Source: JAJPHC01 sp035255945 (GTDB lineage Bacteria > Acidobacteriota > Thermoanaerobaculia > Gp7-AA8). Taken from it: 11,492 nucleotides of DNA. The notes under the pieces are model-generated. The model was not told the DNA's origin. It was given only the letters and a program-made list of their open reading frames with translations, and did not search any database. Positions 1-6,402 of the stretch are shown piece after piece (the first letter of the stretch is position 1; every line of letters begins with the position of its first letter). Location: assembly GCA_035255945.1 (NCBI GenBank), contig DATEZA010000028.1, positions 1 to 11,492 of the forward strand, read 5' to 3'. A program made the position numbers and the translations under genes.

Positions 1-593
1 GTCACCGCCGGCTTCGACGCACCTTCCTGCGGCGCGTTGCCGATGAACGGCTCGAATGACTTGAGCCGCGCCGTCTTGATGTCGTCGGTCAGGCGATGGA
101 AGTGGCCGAGGAAAAAGACGCTGCCGTCGATATCGACTTCGCCCTCCATCGGCATCTTGCCGCGCTCGGTCGTCTGCCAGAGCGTCACTGGATAGAGCCC
201 GTCGACCGTGACCTCGTGCTTGATCTGCGGATCGAAATTCTCGTGCATGTTCTGCCACGCGAAGTTCTTGATCCGATCCTCCAGCGTCTTGCCCTCCGCG
301 TCCTTGATGACCCAGGGGACGCCGAGGTAGAAGCCGCCGTTGCGCGACGTGACGCCGATGAACTGGCCTTCGCAGAGCGAGCGCGGGCTCTTGATCGTGA
401 TCAGCATCGAGTTGAACTTCGCCGGCAGGGCCATCGGCGACGGTTCCTGCGTCAGCGTCATCTCCTTGCAGCGGGTGACGGAGTCGCGCACGAGGCGATC
501 GATTTTCGCGTCGAGAGGCTTCGTCGCGGGAGCGTCGTCGGCGAACGCCGCGAAGGCGAGTGCCGCGAAGAGGCTCAGAATCAGTGATTTCAT
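1..593 (-). CDS. Secreted protein of unknown function, 3' end outside window (possible N-terminal part of a DsbA-like thioredoxin-fold protein)
   Basis: This minus-strand frame is open from ATG 593-591 to the left edge (197 codons), so the C-terminus is missing. Residues 1-18 (MKSLILSLFAALAFAAFA) look like a signal peptide, placing the protein in the periplasm or outside the cell. The visible mature part has two cysteines (about C42 and C74) but no motif that I can assign. The last visible residues, around GASKPAV, resemble the linker that commonly precedes the thioredoxin-like core of DsbA-type proteins (usually followed by a VEFSDFxCPxC-like motif), but that core would lie outside the window, so this is inference. 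The start lies 21 nt after the M19 dipeptidase stop on the same strand, suggesting one operon. Its ribosome binding site is weak (GGAAC). Coding confidence is high, function low. Confidence 0.8.
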   Translation of the reverse strand, partial: MKSLILSLFAALAFAAFADDAPATKPLDAKIDRLVRDSVTRCKEMTLTQEPSPMALPAKFNSMLITIKSPRSLCEGQFIGVTSRNGGFYLGVPWVIKDAEGKTLEDRIKNFAWQNMHENFDPQIKHEVTVDGLYPVTLWQTTERGKMPMEGEVDIDGSVFFLGHFHRLTDDIKTARLKSFEPFIGNAPQEGASKPAV

Positions 594-614
594 GGCCGTT
601 CCAAACTGCCGCCG

Positions 615-1814
615 CTACTTGTTCATTTCCCTCGACACCCGCTCCGCCTCGGCAAAAACGCGCATGAAGTTCTCGCCCATGATCTTGCGGATGTCGGCGT
701 CGGAGTAGCCGCGGTGCTTGAGCTCGGCGCGGATGGTCGGAAATTTGGCGATGTGCTCCAGGCCCGACGGCGCCTCCGAGATGCCGTCGAAGTCGGAGCC
801 GAGCCCGACGCTGTCGATGCCGGCGATTTTCACGATGTGATCGATGTGATCGACGATCGCGGTGTACGGGATCTTCGGCAGCGGATTCGCGCGGTAGAGA
901 TCCTCGACGCCCTGCTCGTACACCGGGCCTTCATCCGGATCCTTGACCTTGAACTCGGCGAGCTGCGGCTTGAGCATCTCGTCGCGGCGCTTTGCGGAGT
1001 CGCGAACGCGCTGCGAGAGAAAGACGGGATAGAAGTTCACCATCACCACACCGTGATTTTTCGCGACGGCGAGCAGCATGTCGTCGGTCATGTTGCGCGG
1101 GTGATCGCAAAGCGCGCGTGCGGACGAGTGCGATGCAATGACCGGCGCTTTCGTCGTTTCGATGACATCCCAGAACGTCTTGTCGCTGACGTGCGAGATG
1201 TCGACGAGCATGCCGAGGCGATTCATCTCGACGACTACGTCCTTGCCGAACGCGGTGAGTCCGTTGTGCTTCGCTGCGTCGCCGGACGAGTCGGCCCAGT
1301 TGTTCGAGTTGGTGTGCGTCAGTGTCATGTAGCGCGCGCCGAAGCGGTAGAAGGCGCGGAGGAGATCGAGGGAGTCTTCGATGGCGTGGCCGCCTTCGAT
1401 GCCGATGAGGATCGCGCGCTTGCCGTTGCCGGCGATACGGCGGATGTCGCTGCTGGAGGTCGCGAATTCGGCCCACGACGGATAGTCGTCGACCATCTCG
1501 TGGATCGTTTCCATGATGCGCATGCAGTACGCGGCCGCGCCTTTGTTCGCGTACTTGGCCGGGACGTACGCGGCGAAGAACTCGGCGTCGACGCCGCCCG
1601 CTTTCATGCGCGGGTAATCGACCATCCCGAACGTGTTCCACACGCCGAGGTCGAAGGGATGCTTGAGGTATTCGGACGGCGTGTCGGCGTGCGTGTCGAC
1701 GACGACGGGCGGGGGCGGGGGCGCTGGTGTGGCGGCGGCTTTTTTCTTTGCGGGGGCGGCGAGAAGGGAGGAGGTGAGGAGCAGGGTCAGCGCGATGCGA
1801 AGGCAGGTACGCAT
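615..1814 (-). CDS. Secreted membrane dipeptidase-like metallopeptidase (peptidase family M19)
   Basis: The 399-residue product matches family M19 (renal dipeptidase fold), which uses a binuclear zinc site in a TIM barrel to cleave dipeptides, often with relaxed stereochemistry. Residues 1-20 form a signal peptide, followed by a Lys/Ala/Pro-rich linker (about 21-36), so it is probably periplasmic or envelope-associated. The metal-site residues are visible in order: HxD in DTHADT (H42, D44), the bridging glutamate in GIEGG (E140), DISHVS (H208), ASHSSAR (H229) and GSDFDG (D341). The H208-H229 spacing of 21 equals that of human renal dipeptidase. The length is typical for a bacterial member. 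It is the first gene of a probable two-gene minus-strand operon with the secreted gene at 1-593. A TANNNT motif lies 6 nt before the ATG. Physiological substrate is unknown; scavenging or turnover of dipeptides is likely. Confidence 0.93.
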   Translation of the reverse strand: MRTCLRIALTLLLTSSLLAAPAKKKAAATPAPPPPPVVVDTHADTPSEYLKHPFDLGVWNTFGMVDYPRMKAGGVDAEFFAAYVPAKYANKGAAAYCMRIMETIHEMVDDYPSWAEFATSSSDIRRIAGNGKRAILIGIEGGHAIEDSLDLLRAFYRFGARYMTLTHTNSNNWADSSGDAAKHNGLTAFGKDVVVEMNRLGMLVDISHVSDKTFWDVIETTKAPVIASHSSARALCDHPRNMTDDMLLAVAKNHGVVMVNFYPVFLSQRVRDSAKRRDEMLKPQLAEFKVKDPDEGPVYEQGVEDLYRANPLPKIPYTAIVDHIDHIVKIAGIDSVGLGSDFDGISEAPSGLEHIAKFPTIRAELKHRGYSDADIRKIMGENFMRVFAEAERVSREMNK

Positions 1815-1820
1815 CCAGTT

Positions 1821-1826
1821 ACGCTA
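1821..1826 (-). promoter_or_regulatory. Candidate -10 element (TAGCGT) 6 nt before the M19 dipeptidase start
   Basis: On the minus strand TAGCGT is followed by AACTGG and then the ATG at 1814. It fits the TANNNT pattern of -10 elements placed directly before leaderless genes. No Shine-Dalgarno sequence precedes this ATG. The place for a -35 box falls inside the palindromic repeat at 1836-1890 and shows no good match. The call rests mainly on the same spacing recurring at three other starts in this window. Confidence 0.35.
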
Positions 1827-1835
1827 ACACGAGCG

Positions 1836-1890
1836 GTGTGGCGCCGCCGACCCGGCGGCGTAGCCCTCCGGCGAGTCGCCGGAGCCACAC
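1836..1890. repeat. Palindromic GC-rich intergenic repeat, three-way-junction shape
   Basis: The element is bounded by GTGTGG (1836-1841) and CCACAC (1885-1890), which are exact reverse complements. Inside lie two perfect hairpins: GCCGCCG/CGGCGGC (1843-1849 and 1853-1859, loop ACC) and CTCCGGCGA/TCGCCGGAG (1866-1874 and 1876-1884, one-base loop). An outer stem carrying two inner hairpins is typical of REP-like or MITE-like dispersed repeats and unlike coding sequence. It sits just upstream of the M19 gene. Similar units appear, from memory, between genes in other GC-rich genomes; genome-wide copy number cannot be seen here. Confidence 0.75.
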
Positions 1891-1926
1891 TCTTCAGTCT
1901 CTCTTCCCCGTCGCGGGTGCTCGAGC

Positions 1927-1985
1927 CGACAAGCTGAGAGCTTGTCGTACACCGGTGTGGTGTACGACAAGCTCTCAGCTTGTCG
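1927..1985. repeat. Paired inverted copies of a palindromic repeat (27-bp arms, 5-nt loop)
   Basis: Positions 1927-1953 and 1959-1985 are perfect 27-bp inverted repeats around GGTGT. Each arm is itself a hairpin: CGACAAGCT and AGCTTGTCG around GAG, followed by TACACC or preceded by its complement. The element is therefore two REP-like units placed head to head. A further single unit of the same family lies at 11467-11492. The location is between the CBS gene (stop at 2038) and the upstream region of the M19 gene. There is no transposase nearby. It may act as a transcription barrier or a REP-type mobile repeat; neither can be shown here. Confidence 0.9.
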
Positions 1986-2037
1986 CCGCTCGCTACGACG
2001 TACGTCATTGTTGGCACTGCATGCAGTACGCGCAGGA

Positions 2038-2493
2038 TCAGTTGTTACCCGGTCCCTCGCTGATCTCCTCCACCGTCTTGCCGACGCTTCCCGTCCTCGT
2101 CCGTCCCGTCGTCGCGAGATCGGCGAGCGACACGATGCCGACGATCTCGTCGTTGCGATTCACCACCGGCACGCGGCGGATCTGCGCGTTCGACATCAGC
2201 TCGACCACTTCGTCGATCTTGGCGTCTTCATCGACCTTGCGCACGGACTTCGTCATCACCTCGTTGACGCGCGCCTTCTGCGGGTCTTTCCCTGCGGCGA
2301 TCAGGCGGACGACGATGTCGCGGTCGGTGATCATGCCGATGATTTTCTTACCGCCATCGACGACCGGCACGGCTCCGGTATCGGAGCTCTGCATGATGCG
2401 CGCGGCTTCGATGATCGAATCGCTGTCGCGAACGCACTGCGGATCCGGGGTCATCACATCGCGGACACGGCTACTGTTGCGGTCCTGGGCCAT
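2038..2493 (-). CDS. Two-CBS-domain protein (stand-alone Bateman module)
   Basis: The product is 151 residues from the chosen start and consists almost wholly of two CBS domains, at about residues 10-65 (VRDVMTPDP ... VVDGGKKIIGMITDRDI) and 75-128 (VNEVMTKSV ... VVNRNDEIVGIVSLADL). CBS pairs bind adenosine nucleotides such as AMP, ATP or SAM and act as energy or stress sensors. With no attached enzyme domain, the partner is unknown; expected location is cytoplasmic. An ATG 12 nt further upstream (2505) is in frame, but GGAGGAG overlapping that codon sits at ideal spacing for ATG 2493, so I take the inner start. The gene is on the same strand as the beta-barrel gene but separated from it by a long palindromic repeat, so it is probably transcribed independently. 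Confidence 0.9.
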   Translation of the reverse strand: MAQDRNSSRVRDVMTPDPQCVRDSDSIIEAARIMQSSDTGAVPVVDGGKKIIGMITDRDIVVRLIAAGKDPQKARVNEVMTKSVRKVDEDAKIDEVVELMSNAQIRRVPVVNRNDEIVGIVSLADLATTGRTRTGSVGKTVEEISEGPGNN

Positions 2494-2496
2494 AAG

Positions 2497-2503
2497 CTCC
2501 TCC
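2497..2503 (-). promoter_or_regulatory. Strong Shine-Dalgarno site deciding the CBS-gene start
   Basis: Minus-strand GGAGGAG ends 3 nt before ATG 2493, with the GGAGG core 5 nt from the start codon. It is the clearest ribosome binding site in the window. It favours the start at 2493 over the in-frame ATG at 2505, whose own codon it overlaps. Confidence 0.75.
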
Positions 2504-2538
2504 ATTTCGAGAGAGAGGGGAGCAAAGGGCGTACCTTC

Positions 2539-2637
2539 GTGTCATTCCGAGCGAAGTCGAGGAATCCCCTTCCGACGGAGCCGGACGCGTGCTTCGGCAG
2601 GGGATCCCTCGACCGTCTTCGCGGCTCGGGATGACAC
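2539..2637. repeat. Long imperfect palindromic repeat of the GTCATTCCGAGC type
   Basis: The ends GTGTCATTCCGAGC (2539-2552) and GCTCGGGATGACAC (2624-2637) are inverted repeats matching at 13 of 14 positions. Pairing continues inward: GCGAAG with CTTCGC, TCGAGG with CCCTCGA and ATCCCCT with AGGGGAT, interrupted by small bulges, giving a hairpin of about 99 nt. The outer segment matches, from memory, an intergenic repeat that recurs in many unrelated bacterial genomes. It begins 8 nt beyond the beta-barrel stop codon and ends 46 nt upstream of the CBS start, so it may also stop transcription coming from the beta-barrel gene. Confidence 0.85.
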
Positions 2638-2645
2638 CCGCAGAT

Positions 2646-3197
2646 TCACAGCTTGATCCGAATGCCGCCCGTCACCGTCAAAAACCGCGGTTTGTAGCTG
2701 TAATTCACCCAGTGATACGCACCTTCGATGATCACGCCGTACCGCCGCGACAGCGGGAAGTCGCCGTTCACGCCGACGCTGTAGCCGTAATCCGTGTTTG
2801 TGTCCGAGGTGCCGCGGCCGGGGCCGCTCATCTGACGGTAGAGGCCGGCGCCGCCGAAGATGCCGGTCGATCCGAACGACTCGTCGAAACGGTAGTCGAC
2901 CAGCAGGTCGATGTGCTCGATGCGGCCTTTGCCGACATCGGGCGCGGTGCCGCTTGCGTCACCGAGCAGCGCCGTGATCTCGCCCACCTTGATCTTCAGG
3001 ACCGTGTCCGGCTCGAGGTGGTAGCCGTACCAGATCTCGCGCACGGAATTGCTGAACTTCCACTTGTCCGATGCGACGGCGTCGCCATTCGCGAACGTGC
3101 GCTTGCTGCCGCCGAGGAGAATTCCGAGCTCCGAGCTCTGAGCGAGCGCGGACGTGGCCAATGTCATCACGATGAGTACGAGGGAGGCTCTTTTCAT
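2646..3197 (-). CDS. Small predicted outer-membrane beta-barrel protein with signal peptide
   Basis: I chose ATG 3197 because it gives a clean signal peptide (MKRASLVLIVMTLATSALAQ, residues 1-20); an in-frame start 33 nt upstream would bury it. The 183-residue precursor then shows alternating hydrophobic/polar segments rich in Tyr, Gly and aromatic residues (WYGYHLEP, LKIKVGEI, IEHIDLLVDYRF, IFGGAGLYRQ, DYGYSVGVNGDFPLS, YGVIIEGAYHWVNY) and ends in a strand-like segment, LTVTGGIRIKL. This is the pattern of small OmpA/OmpW-like 8-strand barrels of about 160 residues. No binding or catalytic residue can be assigned. The gene is divergent from comF with only 41 bp between start codons, and its 3' end is followed by a long palindromic repeat. 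Function unknown; outer-membrane location is inferred. Confidence 0.8.
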   Translation of the reverse strand: MKRASLVLIVMTLATSALAQSSELGILLGGSKRTFANGDAVASDKWKFSNSVREIWYGYHLEPDTVLKIKVGEITALLGDASGTAPDVGKGRIEHIDLLVDYRFDESFGSTGIFGGAGLYRQMSGPGRGTSDTNTDYGYSVGVNGDFPLSRRYGVIIEGAYHWVNYSYKPRFLTVTGGIRIKL

Positions 3198-3203
3198 GGC
3201 GTG

Positions 3204-3209
3204 AATATA
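3204..3209 (-). promoter_or_regulatory. Candidate -10 element (TATATT) 6 nt before the beta-barrel start
   Basis: Minus-strand TATATT is followed by CACGCC and the ATG at 3197. This lies in the AT-richest short stretch of the divergent 41-bp spacer. A weak -35 candidate, TTGTAT (3225-3230 on the plus-strand scale), lies 15 nt upstream, which is short. A transcript starting about 7 nt after the -10 would have almost no leader. Confidence 0.4.
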
Positions 3210-3225
3210 CCTTCGTTCAAGTCGA

Positions 3226-3231
3226 TACAAT
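3226..3231 (+). promoter_or_regulatory. Candidate -10 element (TACAAT) 7 nt before the comF start
   Basis: TACAAT matches the bacterial -10 consensus TATAAT at five of six positions and is followed by ACGCGCC and the GTG start at 3239. No good -35 sequence is seen 16-18 nt upstream. The spacing implies a leaderless or near-leaderless comF transcript, mirrored by the beta-barrel promoter on the other strand. Confidence 0.4.
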
Positions 3232-3238
3232 ACGCGCC

Positions 3239-3955
3239 GTGTTCGCCAACGCGCTGTCGAATCTTGGACGTGAAGCGCTGCGAATCGTTCTGCCGTCGTG
3301 GTGCGTTTGCTGCCGGAGGGAGCTTCCGTGGCGCGCGAGAACAGGCCCGGTCTGCGACGGCTGCTGGTCGTCCCTCCCGAAGATCACCACGGCGAAATGC
3401 CGCTCCTGCGCGATGCCCTGGAGTGGACAGACGGACGGCGATCTCTGCTTCGACTGCATGCCCGATCCGCTTCCGCTCGACTGGTGCGAAGCGTGGGGCC
3501 GCTACTCCGGCCCGCTCGAGCGCGTGCTGCATGCGCTGAAATTCGAGCGCCACGATTTTCTCGACGATCAGCTCGCCGCGCTGCTGCACGAAACGATGCG
3601 CGACTTCGATTTCGACGCGATCGTGCCGGTGCCGATGCACTGGCTGCGCCGCCACCATCGCGGATACAACCAGGCGGAGCTGCTGGCACGCGCGTTGTCG
3701 CGCCGCATCGGCATTCCGGCCGAGTTGCTGCTGCGCAAGACGCACGGCGGTTCGCCGCAATCGACCCTCGCGCGTGATGCGCGCGCACGCAACGTGCGCA
3801 AGGCATTCGCCGCATCGCCGCGCGCGAAAGGGAAACGCATTCTTATCGTCGATGACATCTGCACCACCGGCGAGACGCTCCGCGCCTGCGCGCGAGTCCT
3901 GCTCGGAGCGGGTTCATCGCGCGTCTGCGCCATCGCAATCGCAAAGGCAACATGA
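3239..3955 (+). CDS. comF: ComF family phosphoribosyltransferase-fold protein (double zinc ribbon plus PRTase domain)
   Basis: The 238-residue product begins at a GTG. The N-terminal part carries paired cysteines typical of the ComF zinc ribbons: C22/C24/C25, VCDGC (C39, C42), KCRSC (C54, C57) and LCFDC (C70, C73). The C-terminal part is a type I phosphoribosyltransferase-like domain with the PRPP loop ILIVDDICTTGETL (about 201-214) and the family signature RRHHRGYNQAELLARAL (about 138-154). ComF proteins are needed for DNA uptake in naturally transformable bacteria and are linked to single-stranded DNA handling; many non-competent genomes also carry one (sometimes named GntX). The stop codon overlaps the start of the following FAD oxidoreductase (ATGA), indicating translational coupling. 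No other competence gene is visible, so competence cannot be inferred. Confidence 0.93.
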   Translation: MFANALSNLGREALRIVLPSWCVCCRRELPWRARTGPVCDGCWSSLPKITTAKCRSCAMPWSGQTDGDLCFDCMPDPLPLDWCEAWGRYSGPLERVLHALKFERHDFLDDQLAALLHETMRDFDFDAIVPVPMHWLRRHHRGYNQAELLARALSRRIGIPAELLLRKTHGGSPQSTLARDARARNVRKAFAASPRAKGKRILIVDDICTTGETLRACARVLLGAGSSRVCAIAIAKAT

Positions 3956-4901
3956 CCGATTTCGATCTGATCATCATCGGCGGCGGGATCATCGGCGGCA
4001 GCACGCTTTATCACCTCGCACAACTCGGCTATCCAGGACGCGTGCTCGTCCTCGAGCGCGAAGACGCGCTGTCGAAAGGCTCGACCGCACTCTCCGCCGG
4101 CGGGTTCCGCAACATCTGGACGACGCCGATCAACATGCAGCTGACGAGTTACTCGATCAAGAAACTCGCTGCGTTCCGCGAGGAGCTCGACTGGCCGATC
4201 GGTTTCGATCAGCGCGGCTATCTGTTCTGTCAGACGGAGGAGAAGTTCGAGAACGCGAAGCAGTTCGGTGCCGAATGGGCGAAGAACGGCGTCCGCATCG
4301 AGCTCCTCGGGCCGCGCGAGATCGAGCAAAAGGTGCCCGGCCTCAAAGCCGGCATCGATCACATCGATCCCGAGGTCAACGAGATCCTCGGCATGAAGCC
4401 GTTTGCGGGCGGCGTGTTCGGTCCCGATTGCGGCGCATTCGATCCGTCGGCTGCGGCGGTCGGTTACTACGAACGCGCGATTCAGGCGTTCAATGGACGC
4501 GCGGAGCTGCGTCTGCGCACGGCGGTGAAGAAGCTGCGCATCATCGACACCGCGTATCGCGGGATCGAGCTCGAGGACGGGACGTTCATCGCGAGCGAGA
4601 AGGTGTTCGTCGCCGCCGGCGCGTGCCGGGGATGGAGCGCTGCCGCCTGATGTCGATGTGGGGCGGCCTCTACGACACGAACAGCGTCGATCACAACGCA
4701 GTCCTCGGCGAGCATCCGCATTACAGGAATCTGTTGTTCGCGACCGGCTTCTCCGGCCACGGTGCGATGGAAGCGCCGGCCGCGGGCCTGGCGATGGCGG
4801 AGCAGGTGATGTTCGGCGAATACCGCACGATCCATTGCGCCGAGCTGTCGATTCGCCGGTTCTGGGAGAACGAGCCGATTCACGAAACGATCGTGATCTA
4901 G
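3952..4901 (+). pseudogene. Broken FAD-dependent oxidoreductase (DadA/FOXRED1-like) with internal deletion and frameshift
   Basis: The first frame (3952-4650, 232 codons) starts with the Rossmann motif DLIIIGGGIIGGSTLYHLAQLG and an E-rich second strand (VLVLERE), then follows the DAO/FOXRED1-type fold to VFVAAGA (about 218-224), where the family reads roughly NAAGAW. It then enters the out-of-frame tail CRGWSAAA and stops. The family's C-terminal part resumes one frame over from GTG 4623 (VPGMERCRLMSMWGGLYD, LLFATGFSGHGAMEAPA) and ends at TAG 4899-4901. Joined, the two parts are about 316 residues, and the substrate-side segment normally between AAGAW and the WxGLYD motif is missing (my estimate, roughly 60-100 residues). 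Family members oxidise N-methylated or D-amino acids. Translation is coupled to comF by an ATGA overlap. A genuine pseudogene is the simplest reading; an assembly error is the alternative. A ribosomal frameshift would not restore the missing segment. Confidence 0.82.
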
Positions 4902-4928
4902 GCGCGCCGCTCGCAATTCTCCTCATCG

Positions 4929-5585
4929 GTGAAGATCGCAATCCTCGGCGATTCGCTCGCGTACGGCACGGGTGACGAGAGCGACGGCGGCATCGCCGGA
5001 CGCATCCGTTCGATGCTGCCCGACATCGAGTCCGTCAACCTCGGCGTGAGCGGCGCGGTCACGTCGGATGTCGCGCGCCGGCTCAATCAAACGAACGTCC
5101 GCTCACATCTGAAAAACGCGGACGTGATCGTCCTCTCGATCGGTGCCAACGACCTCTTCCGCACGCCCGGCGCACAACAACGCGCATTCGAAGATCCGAT
5201 GAAGCTCGCAGACGAGATCCTGGCGAAGATCGCGCACATCGTCAGCGAGCTGCAGCGCATCAGTCCGCACGCGCGCATCCTGCTGCTCGGCGGATACAAC
5301 CCGGTTCCCGATCACCCGCTCGCGTTCATGATCGATGGATACGTCGAGATGTGGGACGAGCTGCTCGTGAAGCGATTCGAAGTGGTGAAGACGCACGACC
5401 TGGTGATCGGCGCGAACCTCAGCCGCTACGATCGCTTCCATCCGGGCGGCCCGGCGTATCAGGCGATTGCTGAACGGATTGCTGAGCGGATTGCGGGGAT
5501 GGCACTTCCCACTTCGGCCGCTCCCGATAGCGATCGTGAAACCAGACCCACTGCTCGGGCACGCGGCGGATCTGGTCTTCGATGA
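4929..5585 (+). CDS. SGNH/GDSL-type hydrolase (esterase/lipase/thioesterase-like)
   Basis: The 218-residue product starts at a GTG. It shows the SGNH blocks in order: block I GDSLAYG (Ser9 as nucleophile), the block II glycine in NLGVSGAVTSD (about 37-47), block III GAND (about 73-76), and block V DRFHPGG with the catalytic Asp/His pair (about 168-174). These enzymes hydrolyse ester bonds of lipids, acyl-CoA or cell-wall acetyl groups; the substrate cannot be read here. There is no signal peptide, so a cytoplasmic enzyme is likely. It lies 27 nt after the broken oxidoreductase, probably in the same transcript as comF. The conserved core ends near 5498; the last roughly 28 codons (Pro/Arg-rich) read antisense through the conserved 3' end of the acyltransferase gene. 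A 12-bp tandem repeat at 5466-5489 encodes IAERIAER. Confidence 0.9.
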   Translation: MKIAILGDSLAYGTGDESDGGIAGRIRSMLPDIESVNLGVSGAVTSDVARRLNQTNVRSHLKNADVIVLSIGANDLFRTPGAQQRAFEDPMKLADEILAKIAHIVSELQRISPHARILLLGGYNPVPDHPLAFMIDGYVEMWDELLVKRFEVVKTHDLVIGANLSRYDRFHPGGPAYQAIAERIAERIAGMALPTSAAPDSDRETRPTARARGGSGLR

Positions 5586-6402
5586 TCTTCGTCAATCGCG
5601 CGGTCAATTCGATCGGATCGCCGCTTGCCTCGAACGGCTCCTGAAAACGGATCAGATGCTTGCCGTTCGGCAGCCGCTCGACGAATCCTGCCACCGCGAG
5701 CGCCTTCGTGCGAATAGCCAGCTTCGCGGGGCCAATCGGCGTGAGCGCCGGCTTGCCGAAGAACGGCACCTTCGCGCTTTCGGTGCGAATGTTCTGATCG
5801 ATGAGGAACGCGAGGATGCCGCCGCGCCGCGTCGACTGAATCATCTCGCGCGCCGCGCCGGTCGAGCCTCGATCGATGCTGCGCACGCCGGCGTGCGCGC
5901 GCAGATCGCTGATGTATCGATTGATGTCCGCCTCGTTCCGCTCGCGCTGCAGCACGCTCACCGGCAATCCCTCGGCTCCCATGCCGACGCCGTACGCGAG
6001 GCCTTCCCAGTTGCCGCAATGCGCGGTGAAGACGATCACGCTGCGTCCCGCGCGCATCTGCTCGACCGTGCGATCGAAGCCGTCGTACTCGATGTAGTGG
6101 TGCAGATTCGACGCGTTGATGTTCGGCATCCAGAGGATCTCGAACACCGCTTTGCCGAGGTGGTGGAACGTTGCGCGGATCGTTGCGCGGCGCTTCGATG
6201 CGGACCATTCCGGGAACGCGATCGCGATGTTGTCGAGTGCGCGTTGGCGATCGCGACGCGCGACGACGAATGCGAGCTGGCCGAGGATGACACCGCATGC
6301 GCGGGCGAAAGAGAGCGGCAGACGGCGGACGATCGCGCCGAGCGCTTTCAGGATCGCGTAGACGACGCGGCCTCTAAATGCTCTGCGCCTCTGGCTTGCC
6401 AC
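5419..6402 (-). CDS. LpxL/HtrB-type lysophospholipid (lipid A) acyltransferase
   Basis: The 327-residue product belongs to the LpxL/LpxM/HtrB family, which transfers a secondary acyl chain from acyl-ACP onto Kdo-lipid A precursors at the inner membrane. The catalytic HX4E motif is in TAHCGNWE (H128, E133); other family features are DNIAIAFPEWS (57-67), AFLIDQN (198-204), FFGKPALTPIGPAKLA (214-229) and PEQWVWFHDRYRERP (282-296). The hydrophobic stretch at about 14-48 probably anchors it to the membrane. The start is GTG 6402, preceded by AGGA at suitable distance and lying 29 nt inside the end of kdsC, so translation is coupled. The family core ends around residue 300; the Gln/Ser/Pro-rich tail runs antisense to the GDSL gene. 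The pairing with kdsC supports a role in Kdo-lipid A synthesis. Confidence 0.92.
   Translation of the reverse strand: MASQRRRAFRGRVVYAILKALGAIVRRLPLSFARACGVILGQLAFVVARRDRQRALDNIAIAFPEWSASKRRATIRATFHHLGKAVFEILWMPNINASNLHHYIEYDGFDRTVEQMRAGRSVIVFTAHCGNWEGLAYGVGMGAEGLPVSVLQRERNEADINRYISDLRAHAGVRSIDRGSTGAAREMIQSTRRGGILAFLIDQNIRTESAKVPFFGKPALTPIGPAKLAIRTKALAVAGFVERLPNGKHLIRFQEPFEASGDPIELTARLTKIIEDQIRRVPEQWVWFHDRYRERPKWEVPSPQSAQQSVQQSPDTPGRPDGSDRSG

Noticed and set aside
714..1937. A 407-codon plus-strand open frame opposite the M19 gene, and many similar long frames elsewhere
   Set aside because: They lie antisense to recognisable genes, have Arg/Ala/Asp-rich composition from GC-rich codons read backwards, and show no family motifs.
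1997..2027. Perfect palindromes GACGTACGTC (1997-2006) and ACTGCATGCAGT (2016-2027) considered as operator sites
   Set aside because: They lie between the CBS stop codon and the repeat, not upstream of a gene start, and palindromes of this length are expected by chance a few times in a window this size.
4621..4650. Programmed ribosomal frameshift joining the two oxidoreductase frames
   Set aside because: There is no slippery heptamer at the junction, and shifting frame would not restore the missing internal segment; a deletion or assembly error explains it better.
3568..4941. A 457-codon minus-strand open frame opposite comF and the FAD oxidoreductase
   Set aside because: Low-complexity Arg/Ser/Ala translation with no domain, opposite two clear gene families; taken as a shadow frame.
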